This document shows, piece by piece, positions 32,866 to 45,600 of a DNA stretch of 64,000 bases. The stretch covers positions 34,993,201 through 35,057,200 of the forward strand of contig CM034307.1 of assembly GCA_019925795.1 (NCBI GenBank), read 5' to 3'. The position numbers and the translations under genes are program-made. A model generated the notes under the pieces. The model was given only the letters and a program-made list of their open reading frames with translations, was not told where the DNA came from and did not search any database. Positions within the stretch are counted from its first letter, which is position 1. Each line of letters opens with the position of its first letter. This DNA is from Dendrobium chrysotoxum (lineage: Eukaryota; Streptophyta; Magnoliopsida; Asparagales; Orchidaceae).

Positions 32866-35800
32866 ACAAACTCATCTTTAACTTCAACATCACTTCGGCC
32901 CTATATGCAAAGCGCTATCAAATTTAGTTTGGGTTAGGATTTAATAACTTACAATTCACTTTCTCATGACCACAAGCTGAAGTGGTCAAAATTATAAAGG
33001 TTTCCATAATGTTAGTTCCCATTCAAATCAACAATGAGGATGGTTCTATAGCAGCTCCCGCAGCTACTAAACCCTCGATCTTCTCTTGTTTGACTTTCCC
33101 CTAGTTAGCTACCATGGCTAGGGGAAGTCTCTTATTAGCTTGGAAACCCCTGTACTTGAAAATTTTTAGATGGGGTCATCTTTTGAAGTAAAGGAGATGA
33201 CTAAATCTCAATGCCAAAATATGAATCGCCGTATGAGTTGGAGGGCTAAGAAGGCCAAGCTTATGGAAGAAGAGAATCTATTCACCACTACAACTGAAGC
33301 AACAACAAAAATGGATTCTGAAGGACCTTAGTTATACATTAATTTTTCTCAGTTAGCTGGTAGTAGATTTCATCCACTTTCAGTTGCTACTAGAGAGGAA
33401 AGTCTGATCAAGACACTATACTCCCCACCTACTCCATTCCATAGAAATCATGTCTTACTTTATTTATGTAAAAGAAAGATGAAGTTTAAAATTCTTTTGG
33501 ATGGATTAATCCATAACTATGCCTGTGATTATCAATAGTCAAAGAATGAATTTCTAAGAAGTGTCCATAATTTCATTTCTACTAGAGTACAACAACACTT
33601 GAGTGGAAGATGAGGAGCATCCCTTCCTACTAATAAAAGACTATAGTTTCAAGAATCTGTTCTAAGTCGATCGACTGTTTTTATAGATTATCATAGAGAA
33701 CCAAAGAAGTTTTTGTACCATAATCAACATGTAACATCAACCCATCAATAGAGAACAAATTCATATCAGATCTTTAGGGAATGGAGCATTAAACCATCGA
33801 CGGTAAAATCCCTTATCTTCTCCATCTTCAAACTAGTCTAGGAATCTTCCAATGCGAACCTCTAGTTATTCTTTAGGTCAACATCCATCAAGGGTTTATC
33901 GACATCATTTAAAAGGTAGGAAATCTTCATCCCACTTCGATAAAAGGAGGCTGATTCAGCAAACCAACTAACTTCATCTTCTAATTGGAAGAAAGTTTGG
34001 AGACCTAAAATGGTTATCACTCCAACTGCATTTAATTCTCATAGAACTAATGCAGTGAAGGAAAAAACATGGAAAGGAAAGTTTGGATAGAATTGTCTCC
34101 TTCCAGAGAACATACTCCGGTAGATCTGCATAATGTGAAAGGAAAGCCTATAGAAGAAATGATGGATCATCTAAAAGAGAGTTTCCATTAGATAAATAAA
34201 TAAGAAGCTATAGAAGATGTGAAAATGAATGAAGAGATGCCTGGTAGTATTAATATAGTAGACACACATTTATCTCTGCAAAGAGAGAAAGAAAAGGATA
34301 AGGGTGAACCAGGATCTACTAATAATGAAAATAATGAGGATCATATAATAGATTCAACTCACTGTCTATTAGACCAACTGAGTCAAAAAGATGAACAAAT
34401 ATTAAGGATTAAGAAAAAGTTCAAGAGATGATGGCTATGATTTCCATCATCCAAGGTAATGTGCCTCCTATTCTGGATTCTCAGGTCAAATCTTCCCCTG
34501 ATGAATCAGTACTGTTGAACAGTAAGAATAAGGCATTCGGGATAGAAGAACTAGAAAAGTCTATGAACAAACTTTTGAAAGTAGAACCACATCGGTGCAA
34601 TCCATAGATACAAAGCAAATAGTGAAATAATAATTAAAAGAAGCTTTAGCCAAATCTTAGGGTAATTCATCCATTCTGAAGGGTGGACCATATCAGGAAG
34701 AATATGACTTGGTCCTTTATACTAAAGGATTGGTACCACCTTTGTTCAAGAACTTCAATGGTACAGGTAATCCTAAGCAACACCTCACTCACTTCAGAGC
34801 TAGTTGTTGTAATGCTGGTGGCAATGATGCCCTTCTTTTCAAATAATTTATCAATAGCTTATATGATATTGCATTCGATTGGTATGCTAAACTGCCCAAT
34901 GAGTTGGTTTATACCTTCAATGTGTTAGAAACTATATTTATGAAGAGATTTGCTAGTGTAAAGCATCACATCATTATTGGCGATTTGGTAGTTGAGAAAC
35001 AAAAACTAGGTGAAAGTATGGTATATTATATCTTGAGATTGTGGAACTTTAGCATGATATGCGAGCCACAGCTATAAGAATAACATGCTATAGAGATTAT
35101 TTTAAAGAATATTCATGGTTAGGTCACCTTTCTACTCAAAGGCTTCACCATCAAAACTTTTGAGAAGCTATTCAGTGAGGCCTATTATCTTCAAGATGAA
35201 GCTTCTCAACTAACATTCTTAAAGAGTCAAACTTCTTTAGAAATAAAGAAGTTAAAACCTTATTAACTTCTTGAGAAGAAGATAGGAATAGTGTTTACAA
35301 CTGATAAGGGTAAACAGCCGATGCAAATTCAGGTAGAGAAACAGAGATAACCTCCTCAGTATATGCAGTATAGTAGACCACGTAATGAGCAATAGTTCAA
35401 ATCTCAGTCCAGTCTCACTTATGAAGAGAGAAGATAGAAGTTTGAAGTATTTAAAAATAAAACATACCCATTCAAGAGACAGGCTATCAAGAAAATATTT
35501 AAAAGCCTCACAAAGAAGTTGAGATTCAAGCTTCTTGATCCTAAGTAACTAGAAGAAGTTAGTAAAGCAGGGAAACAAATTATTATCCATATCACTAAAT
35601 ACTAAGCCAAGAGTTAGAAGATTGCATAACTTCTAAAGAATGGCTTGATAGGAATTATAGAGATAGGACAGTTATGATACCTAAAAAATATTTAGTGGAT
35701 TCAAGTCAAGCATCTGCTAAGTGTATATTTGATGAGCCTTCTGTACCTTCTCCTTTTTCAAAATCTAATAATAGGTGGAAAATAGCATTATCCCATTCTT

Positions 35801-36585
35801 CTAAGAGGATCCTTAATAAACTATATTATTAATCCTTCTAGGAATCTCTAAGAGCACAGAAACCCATCCAGGTTGATCTTGTAGCTCATAAGAAGGAGCA
35901 TAATAAAAATCTAACCAAAGAGCCTAAGGAAGTGTGAGTTGATCTAGCTTCTAAAGTCTTTAGGAAGGAGGAGAAGAATAAAAAAAAGTTATGTTTTGAT
36001 TAAATAGTCATTTCTATAAATGGTGAACACATATCTCTTAATTATTAATTCTGTATGACTTTTATTTCATCCCGCATGGGACTAAGAAAGTAATGAAAAA
36101 TGATTATGTGTATATCATGTTTATTTTTGCCAATGAATATCTCGATCAAAATTTAAATGGTGATGAAAATAATTCCTAAGAAACACCTATAAATGAAATA
36201 AATAAATAATTTCAATATTACTATAATAGTGATTCCCCTATACTTGATGTGTAAGGTGATATTATCAACATCGAATTAGATATTTCTAATTTAGATAGTC
36301 CACTAGAAGACAATCAGGTGACGATGAACAATCAATGACCAAAACCCAATGAAGATCCTTCCCCTAAAGAAGTAGTACAAGTCAATCTTTGTAGTGATAA
36401 TATTTTACCTCCATGAACTTAGCAACAGATAAAAGGAAGTAGGTTGTAGAAACTCTAAAAGCCTCCAACCAACCTCAACAAGCTCAAAAGCCATATGTGG
36501 ATAATACAAAAATTTTGTAAGTGGATTACAACATCATAGAACATCTTAGAAAGCCAACTGGGAAACTGAGTATCTATGATGCTTT
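32866..36585 (+). pseudogene. Ty3/gypsy Tat/Ogre-type gag and pre-protease relic
   Basis: From a possible start near 33009, broken frames carry gypsy gag features. At 34680-35060 there are EEYDLVLYTKGLVPPLFKNF, NPKQHLTHFRASC, FINSLYDIAFDWYAKLPNE and ETIFMKRFAS, the pattern of Tat-clade gag (GTGNPxxHL ... AFDWYxxLP ... FLxRFA). About 35400-35560 gives LTYEERRQKFEVF and YPFKRQAIKKIFKSL. About 36520-36590 gives DYNIIEHLRKPTGKLSIYDAL, like the segment before protease in Ogre/Tat polyproteins. The relic stops at the dispersed repeat at 36586; no protease or RT follows. Nonsense codons occur every 30-80 codons. Confidence 0.75.
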
Positions 36586-38515
36586 GGTTTTTGTTTGAAT
36601 GAAAAAAGTTGAGTTTTGAAAATTTTAATTTTCTTTGGGAAAGTTTAATTGCTAGACTTTTAGTTTTAAAATCAAACACTTTAATATGAATAATATATCA
36701 CCTTGGGAGGCGAAGATATCGTTCCCTAATAGGTTCAGATTACAAAACTTTGAATTTATTCTAATCATTATAGTCAACTTAGGGAATGACACTATATGAT
36801 CCCGAAGTATCAAAATGGTGTTTGATCAAGTGTTTGACTATAATGATCAGAATAAAAGATCATTAATTTCATAATCAAAATTATGATAATGGAATGATAT
36901 ATCTTCCTGAAGAAAGAAAATATCATCCACTATCATTCATTTGAATATAACGATAATATCATTAAATTTGAATTTTCCAAAAATAATTAATTAAAGTTTT
37001 GAAAAGCTTGATTTTGAAAATATGATCTGGGTTTCTAAATCTCCTATGAGTGCAAGCCCTAGTAGTTAATTACATCGTAGGAAAACCAGAGTTTCCTATG
37101 AATACCCTCGATTAAATAGTGATAAAAATTTTTTTTAGAATTCAAAGTTTGATATCAAAGGAGGTGGGTTTGAAATTTTTAAATGGGATTGATTAAAGGC
37201 TGAACACCTACTTCTAGAGTCAAAGGAGGAAGGGTAGGAGGCACTTGGGAATCTGAAATAATTTAGAAGTGCTCCAGTCTATCGTAAGTGTTGGGCTTAA
37301 ATTCAAAATTACAAGATATTTAAGTTTAGCTGGTTAATTTTATTAAAAAGTTGAAATTTAATCCCCAAAGGTTGAGGCCTTATAGCCTAAGCTTGCCTCA
37401 GAACCTAAGTCTAAATTAATTACTAAAAATTAATGACCTAAACCTAGCTAATGCAATGTAAGATCTGAACTCACCCTGGCTTAGATAGGGTACCAGCTAA
37501 GCCACCCAAGTGCTTTAAAACCATGAGTCTGGTCACTTATGAAAGAGTGGGTAGGGATGTTATATTAGGTTAAATTTAAGGAAAGCGGGGCTAACATGAG
37601 CATATCATAATTGGCCCCTTGACTTATGTTGGGTAATTGGTGCTTAAAGTAAAAAAAGCAATTCAAGTTTTAGACACTTCTTCAATTTGATGCTAATACA
37701 ATGCATATAAATTGACTCGATAAATACTTAAAATTTGAATGAAGCCATTTTAAAAAAGGCATAAAAATAAATTTTTCCCTAAAAGAATGCACAGTATCCC
37801 CTTGAGAGATCTACATCCTCATAGGCCAGGTGGTCTGCCAGAACCTGCAGGCATGGAGGTGCTTAACAAACGAAAGAAAATGCAACGAAAATGCATATGA
37901 GAACTCCCAGCAGTCTCGAGCTTACTTCTTAAAACATTAGATTTCTATGTGTGCTTAAATTATTTTAATTTTAATTAAAGTAGAAATAATTTATTTGTAC
38001 CCTCACAAGTCTCTAATCGTATTCCAGGCTAAATCAAAAACGATATGCATGATCACAAAAAAGCTAAGAAAAGCAGGTAAATCATACTCCCACGTAAAGC
38101 ACATCAATCAATAAATTAATTAAATTAATTAAATTAATTTAAAGTCTGTGTGGTAAGTGCCACTTAATATTATTACCTAGGGTCTATAAAACGTAAAGTG
38201 GTCGGGTATCACTAACAACAAACTAGATTCTACTCCTAAGACTCAAGTGACTTTGAGAATTGGGATTCTTCTCAATCTTCACTTCTTGGTCCTCCTACGG
38301 GCTATTTGGATTGTCGGGTTTGAATGTCCAAATGAAAAGAAACTCCCCCTCGAAAGCGGTGTTCTCTTTCCTCTTTGGATACTTAAAAGTTATCTTAACT
38401 GGGTCTTCCAAATGGAGAAAGACTCTCCCCTTAGGGATGTCTTCTCCTCTTTGGAATCCAAGTTGGATATAAATATCCCATCTCAAATTTGTCACTTTAA
38501 ATGACATAATTATCA
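36586..38515 (-). repeat. Large dispersed repeat, copy 1 (inverted relative to 52955-54775), possible Tat LTR
   Basis: Its reverse complement follows 52955-54775 throughout: GAGATGGGATATT with two CATTTGG-containing purine/pyrimidine blocks (38300-38500 vs 52968-53130), GTGCCACTTAATATTA (38157-38172), the GGCCAGGTGGTCTGCCAGAACC stretch (37823-37844 vs 53588-53615), and the ATATCACCTTGGGAGGCGA edge (36698-36716 vs 54647-54670). It abuts a Tat gag/pro relic, so a Tat LTR is my guess. Open frames inside it (for example 38247-38504) are not conserved in the other copy. Confidence 0.7.
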
Positions 38516-39094
38516 CTCAATTATAACCCAAATTATTTTTGAATGTAAAAAGGAAAAATATTGACTCAATAACCTGCAGGGTTATCCTAATAAATCAATA
38601 TTTAAATTAACATCCAAGAAGTTAATATTTGAAATTAAAAATACTCAAATCTTAGCCATGCTTGGCCATGCTCTTTTAATTTTAAAGGGGGCCTTATGCA
38701 TTTTGAGGCATCTGCAAAAAACATCATCAATTTTAAAGCTTAATTTTATGCCCCCTTTAATCAAAGCCCTATATGAGCATGGCCACATACATAAGATCGA
38801 GTTAGTATAAATTATCTCTAACCTAGGGGTAGATATAATGCTCATCAATCACATCATGTAGTACATAAATTAAATAAATAATCACATCAATATTAATAAC
38901 CTGCATGTAGTGAAAACCATAAAAAACCTAGCACATAGTAGAAAAGTAAACATTAGCCTAGCCTAAGACTAGAGTTAGTGGTCTAGGCAAACCATCTAAA
39001 GTGTGTGAGGCAGGCTGTGTGGGTTGGATATGTCCTATATAGGGCAATTAGTTAAAGTTGTTTGAAAGCTTGATTGGTAGAAAGGCTTAAGGGA
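38516..39094. other. AT-rich flank left of Sirevirus D
   Basis: No gene or recognisable repeat seen. Confidence 0.4.
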
Positions 39095-39099
39095 ATATT
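39095..39099. other. Left target-site duplication of Sirevirus D
   Basis: ATATT immediately before TGTTGCAAATC; repeated exactly at 50614-50618. Confidence 0.92.
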
Positions 39100-39349
39100 T
39101 GTTGCAAATCTGGTTTTGATGATGACAAACATGTTTCCAGTGTATTTTGCTTGGCTAACCCGTTTCAGGCACAAAAGATCACGAGCAAATCAAGCCAACT
39201 CAAGATCGGGTCCAAATGTGTCAAATGTATAATTTTTCTTTTTATTGAGTCAATTATAATGTAACTGATCCCCGAGCTAAGTAACCTGGCACACACACAC
39301 TCAGGGGGAGAGCTTGAGTGAATTAGAGTTTCTGTTCATTTTTTGTTCA

Positions 39350-40005
39350 GATCGTCCTGAAAGATATTCACATCATCCTGGACGATCCAGTAAAAATAGA
39401 AACCCTAATTAGGGCGACCAAGTTAAGTGAGTCTGATTAAGCAGATCGTCCTGGACGATCTTTGGATCATACGGGACGATATGCTCAAATTAGAAATTCT
39501 CAGCCACCCGAACAAGTTAGGTAAGTTTTTATTTTAAGTTATTTGGTCTGATCGTCCTGGATGATTCAGAACAATCATGCCTAAATTAGTCTGGTAATTA
39601 AGGAAAGCAATTAATATTTAATTGATACGATCATATCATCCTGGACGATCGCAGGATCGTCCCGGACGATCATGATCATCTAGTGCATTTCAGTTATACG
39701 TCCCGAACTGTGTTCAGGACGATTTGGGCACTTTTTGAACTAATCGTACAGGACGATGTCCATATCATCCTGGACGATCAAGTCATTTTTTGGTCGTCCA
39801 GCACAGGTTTCTCTGGACGACCTGAACTATCTTCTGGATGATATTCCTCGATTTGCACTAATCGTCCCGGACGATCGCAGGATCATACGGGACGATATGA
39901 ACAATTTTTTTCTACTGATCGTCCAGAAGAGCCAGATCATCCAGGCTGAAACAGCTGAATTTGAACTGATCGTACAGGACGATATACCGATCGTCCTGGA
40001 CGATC
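39350..40005 (+). promoter_or_regulatory. U3 palindrome array of Sirevirus D 5' LTR
   Basis: About 13 tight palindromes of the form ATCGT(C/A)CNGGACGAT, often in pairs separated by 5-8 nt, plus wider ones (GGTCGTCCAG, 11-nt spacer, CTGGACGACC at about 39793-39823). They fill the 650 bp upstream of the TATA box. Binding sites for a dimeric factor, or hairpins, are both possible. Confidence 0.85.
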
Positions 40006-40047
40006 TTGGCAGACCAGTTGAGATTTAGGGCAAATTTTAAGCCCTCC

Positions 40048-40059
40048 TATAAAAAAATA
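40048..40059 (+). promoter_or_regulatory. LTR TATA box of Sirevirus D
   Basis: CTCCTATAAAAAAATA, 43 bp after the last palindrome and upstream of the GA-rich leader. The 3' LTR equivalent is TATAAAAG at 49922-49929. Confidence 0.75.
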
Positions 40060-40738
40060 TTTTCTTGAAATAAGAAAAATCTTTTGCCACCTTCCTTTCC
40101 AGAGAAACCCTAGAGAGAGAGAGTTTGGGAGAGAGGGAGAGGATCTTGTGAGGGGGAGTTAGTGAGAGATTCACTAAGGTTGCTCCAAGCACGGATCAGA
40201 GTCGTCTTCTCCGCTCGTCGTCTTTCGTCTAGTTGGTGTTCGTCGTGGGAGGATCATTTGCAAGAAGATCCGGGGTTCTTTGCCCGCTTCAAGTGGAAGC
40301 AAAAGGAGTTCGTAGGTTCTCTGCCTGCTTCAGGAGGAAGCAAAAGGAGGTCGGGTTCTCTGCCCCACCGTGTGGTGAAAAGGAGGTCTTGTACAGGCTT
40401 CTCCGCCTAGCTGTGGGAGCAAAAGGAGAGACACTTTTTATTAAGTGCAATACCCGGAGGGGAGGCTCCGGGGAGTGGACGTAGGTCAAGTTGACCGAAC
40501 CACTATAAAATCTGGTTTGCTTTTCTGATTCAGTTCTGCACTTTACTTTTTGATATTAACTGTGTGGGTGAATATCTGAGATTGACCTTTTCGTTCTTGT
40601 TTAATTGTTTCCACTGCTAAGTATTGAAAAGATTTTTTTCATTGTTATCATGAAATTTTTAAATAACCAATTCACCCCCCTCTTGGTTAGCCTCAGGACT
40701 AGTTCACTAGGGCCTAACATCCCTATCGAACTTTCTAG

Positions 40739-40750
40739 TGGTATCAGAGC
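40739..40750 (+). other. Primer-binding site of Sirevirus D
   Basis: TGGTATCAGAGC two bases after the LTR; matches the initiator tRNA-Met 3' end. Confidence 0.93.
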
Positions 40751-40791
40751 GGGATTCAAAATTTAGGTTTAAAAACTTTTGAATTTGATCC

Positions 40792-42600
40792 ATGGCTAAC
40801 TGTAACAATCGTAATACTGCTGAAGGCTATTCTATTACAAGACCACCGTTGTTTGATAATATTCCGTTTGATTTTTGGAAAACATGCATGTCTACTTTTC
40901 TTCAATCGATTGACTATCGCATGTGGATGTTAGTTAAGGATGGATACGAACCACCTTTTAGATTGATTAACAATATGAAAAATGAACTTTCGTTTGCAGA
41001 TTGGACATTTGATGATCATGATTTAGCATAGTTAAATGCAAAATGTTTAAACTGTTTCTTTTGTGCTTTAAAATCATAAGACTATATGCGTGTTTCTACT
41101 TGTACAATGGGAAAAGAAATCTTGGATAGATTATGTATAACATACGAAGGTACAACTGAAGTCAAACAGTCTAGGTTAAACATCTTGTTACATGATTACA
41201 AACTTTTTCGCATGAAACCTAGTGAAACTATTTCAGAAATATACACAAGGTTCACTCAGATTGTTACCTCTTTGCATGCTTTAGGTAGAGAACTTACTAA
41301 CTACGAAAGAGTGAACAAAATTCTTAGATGTTTGCCTGCTTCTTATGATGCTAAGATTACTGCTATCACGGAATATAAAGATTTAAATACTTACTCTATT
41401 GACAGCTTACTTGGATCACTCATTGCTTACGAGCAAGGGTTGAACCAAAGACAACTTGATACAGGTGAACGAAGAAGGAGAAGACAGTGGCACTAAAGGC
41501 CAAAGATTCAGATACCAGCACTTCCGGGTCTGATTGCGATGATGTTTCCTTAATCACAAGGTAATTCAAGAGCTTTTTAAGGAAGAAGAATAAGAATTTT
41601 CACAAGTGGAACAAAGGTAAGACCAGTAGAAATTTTAAAGGTTCATATGAATCTGTTTGTTTTGAATGCAGGAAGCCTGGACACATTAAGGCTGATTGTC
41701 CTACACTTAAATCCCATCCAAGCAAGGAGAAGAGTGAGGAGAAACAAAAGTTCAGAAAGGACAAGAAGCGAATTCAGAAGGCGTTCTGGGCAGACTCTGC
41801 ATCCGACTCCTCTGAGACTGAAGCTGAAGAGGAGGAAACAAACTTGTGTCTGATGGCTGATGATCACCCTGGTCAGTCGGACCAGGAAGAGGTATGAGCT
41901 TACTTACGATCAATTATTTGAAGTTTCTGAAAAAATTCATACATCGTATAGGAAGCTTAAGAAAACTCATGCTAGTTTGAAATTAGATTATTTGACTTTA
42001 CAAAAAGAGCATGATGTTTTAACTAAAGATCATTCCACTGTTGATTCTAATTACAGGTCTTTGCTTGATAAATTTGATGAGTTGAACAAAAAATATTCTG
42101 ATTTAACTGTTGAGCATGATTTGTTAAAAATATCGCATGTTGAATTAGAAATTGCTTTTAAGAAATTGAATGATATGGCGTGTGATTTAGAAAGTAATGA
42201 AAGTGCAAGAACGTTTGAAATTACAAGTTTAAATAAATATATTGAGTTTTTGAAAGTGAAAATCAGTACTTTTGAAAAGAACAAAACACCGCCTATTTTT
42301 GAACAGTTTTATGCACCGCCACCTTTTGAAAAATTTGTTGCAAGTTCATCAAAGCATGTTTCATATACATCTAGGAAGAGGCACTATCACCCACGTAGAT
42401 TAGTTAACCTTTTTCCTGGTGTTAGATGTTTTTCATGTGGCATGTTAGGACATATTTCTCACACCTGCACTGTTCACCGTAGTACACATTAGGTGTGAAA
42501 ACCCAAACTGCCTGTTTCACAGCACAACACGCATGCATTACATTCTTCTTTTCATAAGAAGGAACCCAAACCTGTTTGGGTTCCTAAGACTGATGTTTGA
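40792..42600 (+). pseudogene. Sirevirus D gag (broken)
   Basis: ATGGCTAAC at 40792 opens the frame (79 codons) before TAG at 41029; the same protein continues at 41086-41496 (136 codons), is frameshifted near 41480, and resumes through a knuckle (CFECRKPGHIKADC), an acidic region, the heptad-rich segment (41860-42300) and a second knuckle (CFSCGMLGHISHTC, about 42427-42468). It ends at TGA 42598-42600. Organisation and length match A's gag. Stops include CAG to TAG and TGG to TAG. Confidence 0.9.
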
Positions 42601-42611
42601 TATTTTTGTAG
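42601..42611 (+). other. gag-pol junction of Sirevirus D
   Basis: TATTTTTGTAG follows the gag TGA; the pol frame has its own TAG here (42609-42611) and opens just after. The acceptor-like pyrimidine-rich TTTTTGTAG followed by GTGTGC is shared with A and B. Confidence 0.65.
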
Positions 42612-45600
42612 GTGTGCTCTCACACAAGACCTCGTGAGAGCATGTGGTACCTGGACAGTGGATGTTCTAGACATATGACTGGAGATGCAAATCAGTTCAT
42701 TTCGCTGGAGTCATTTCGCTGGAGGTAAGGTTACACTTGGAGATAACACCACCAGGAAGGTGGTAGGCTCAAGTATAATTGGTGATTCAAAGAATTTTAT
42801 GATTGATAATGTTTTGCTTGTAGATGGACTGAAACACAACTTGCTGAGCATCAGTCAACTTTGTGACAAGGGATACAACATCAAATTCCTGCCCACTGGC
42901 TGCATTTTAAGCTTAAATGATGAAGTTATTTTTCAAGGGCAAAGGATCAACGTCTACAAGCTGGATGTAAGTTGCATTAAATCCGATAATTCAATTTGCT
43001 TAAAAACCGCTGCTGATGATCTTGGTTATGGCATAGGAGATTGTGTCATGCCAGTATGAAAACCCTTAGGAGAGTCACCCAAAAGGACTTAGTTAGAGGT
43101 GTGCCCAAGCTTAAGTTCACTAAGGATCACCTGTGTGATGCCTGTCAGTTGGGGAAGCAAGTCCAATTTTCTTTTCACTCTGTTAAGGACATTAGCACCT
43201 CTAAACCTTTAGAAGTTCTTCACATGGACCTGTTTGTACCCATTAGCACCGCCAGCTTAGGGGGGAGATTCTATGGGTTTATGATTGTAGATGATTATTC
43301 GAGGTTCACTTGGGTGAAATTTTTGTCACATAAATCTGAGTCATTTGATGAGTTTAGATCTTTCTCTACTTAGATTCAGAAGAAGTTAGGATGTGAGATT
43401 ATTACCATCCATAGTGATCATGGAGGGGAGTTTGAAAATGAAAGATTTGGAAGTTTTTGTGAGGATCAAGGGATTAGTCACAATTTTTCAGCTCTTAGGA
43501 CCCCTCAGCAGAACGGGGTAGCTGAAAGGAAGAACAGGACCTTAGTGGAAGCAGCTAGAGCCATACTTGCCGAGTATTCACTTCCAAAATACTTTTAGGC
43601 TGAAGCAGTGAATACTGCCTGTTATGTGCTGAATAGGGTGAATGTGAGAGTCAAACTGAACAAGACACCTTATGAGATCATTAAGGGTAGAACTCCAAAT
43701 CTTTCCCACCTCCATGTCTTTGGCTGTAAGGTTTTCATTCTGAACAACAGGAAGTCACCCTTATGAAAATTTGACCCCAAATCTGATGAAGGAGTGTTCT
43801 TGGAATATTCAAGTGTGGGGAAATCCTTTAGGGTGTTCAATAGGAGGACTTTTGTGGTGGAAGAAACAACCCATGTAGTGTTTGATGAATCTGATCCTAA
43901 GGAGTCTAGATCTAAAGTAGAAGATGAAGAGATTGTTGAGGTTACCCAAGGGGTTGGAAATATAAATCTGGAGGAAAGGGTAGAACCTCAAACCATATTG
44001 CCTAGAGATTGGAGATATTCTTCGAGTCATCCTAAAGAACTGATCTTAGGAGACCCTTCTGAAGGTGTTAGGACTAGGCATGGACTTAGGAAGGAAGTAA
44101 ACAATTCTGCCTTTATCTCAATGACTGAACCCACCAACATCAATCAAGCCTTATCAGATGAGTTTTGGATTTTAGCTATGCAGGAAGAATTGAATCAATT
44201 TGTAAGGAATGATGTTTGGGAGCTAGTAGAAAGACCTAAAAATTAAAGTATTATGGGAACCAAGTGGATCTTTAAGAATAAGATGAATGATTCTGGTGTG
44301 ATGGTGAGAAATAAGGCACGATTAGTGGCTAAGTGGTATAATCAGATAGAAGGGATTGATTTTGAAGAGACTTTTGCCCCTGTAGCTAGATTGGAACCCA
44401 TAAGAGTGCTACTAGCATTTATATGTTATAAGGGATTTAAGCTGTTTCAAATGGATAACAAGAGTGCCTTTTTAAATGGGGTAATAAAAGAAGATGTTTT
44501 TATAGAACAACCCCCAGGTTTTGAGAGTTCCCAATATTCGAATCATATTTTCAAATTAAAAAAGGCCTTATATGGATTGAAACAGGCACCCAGAGCTTGG
44601 TATGAGAGGCTTAGCACATTCCTGTTAGAAAGAGAGTTTGTTATGGGGAGCATTGACACCACCCTTATTCTGAGGAGAATATGGGATGACTTACTCATTA
44701 TCCAGATCTATGTTGATGATATAATTTTTAGATCTTCTGATAAATATTTATGTGATGAGTTTTCTAAAATAATGAGTAAGGAGTTTGAGATGAGTATGAT
44801 GGGAGAATTGTCCTACTTTTTAGGATTTAGCATAAGGCAAACGGATGATGGAACCTTTCTCAATCAATCTAAATACACTAAGGACATTTTAAAGAAATAT
44901 GAAATGGACAAAGCCAAGCCAATCAATACTCCCATGACCTCCTCAGTTCAGTTAGATAAGGATTCAAGTAAAAAATCTGTTGATCAGAAGAAGTATAGAG
45001 GGATAATAGGATAACTGCTTTACCTGACTGCTAGCCGACCTGATATCATATTTAGTGTCTATCTTTGTGCTAGGTTTCAGGCTGATCCTAAAGAGTCCCA
45101 CCTGACTGTTGTTAAGAGAATTCTTAGATATCTTTTAGGGACCCCAAACCTAGGAATCTGGTACTCTAAGCACAGCACCTCTTTTGAGATCATTGGATAT
45201 TCTGATTCTGACTTTACGGGGTGTAGGGTGGATAGAATGAGCACTTCTGGGACTTGTCAATTCATAGGACAGTCGTTAGTCTCCTGGTCCAGTAGAAAAT
45301 AGAACTCAGTTGCACTTTCCACTGCTGAAGCTGAGTACATTGCCTTAGGGAGTTGTGTGGCCCAAGTTCTTTGGTTGAAGCAACAAGTCTTGGATTTAGG
45401 GGTACATATTGGCACAATTTATGTTCTGTGTAATAATACTAGTGCCATCTATATTTCTAAGAATCCAATCCAACATTCTATGACCAAACACATTGATATA
45501 AGGCACCACTTCATTAGGGACCATGTTATAAAAGGGTATATTGAGCTTCATCATGTAGCAACTGAAAATCAGCTGGCTGACATATTCACTAAACCACTGG

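Larger units (their letters stand above)
39100..40736 (+). repeat. 5' LTR of Sirevirus D (1637 bp)
   Basis: TGTTGCAAATCTGG ... CTTTCT (terminal A changed to T; the 3' LTR ends CTTTCA). Order: AT-rich start; ACACACACACTCAGGGGGAGAG (39291-39312); palindromic U3 (39350-40005); TATA (40048); GAGAGAG leader (40113-40145); hairpin units with GCTTC...GAAGC (40285-40350); conserved end AACCAATTCACCCCCCTCTTGG. Confidence 0.95.

Noticed and set aside
38247..38504. Open frames on both strands, 70-85 codons
   Set aside because: Inside the dispersed repeat; the matching segment at 52960-53230 has stops and indels in these frames.
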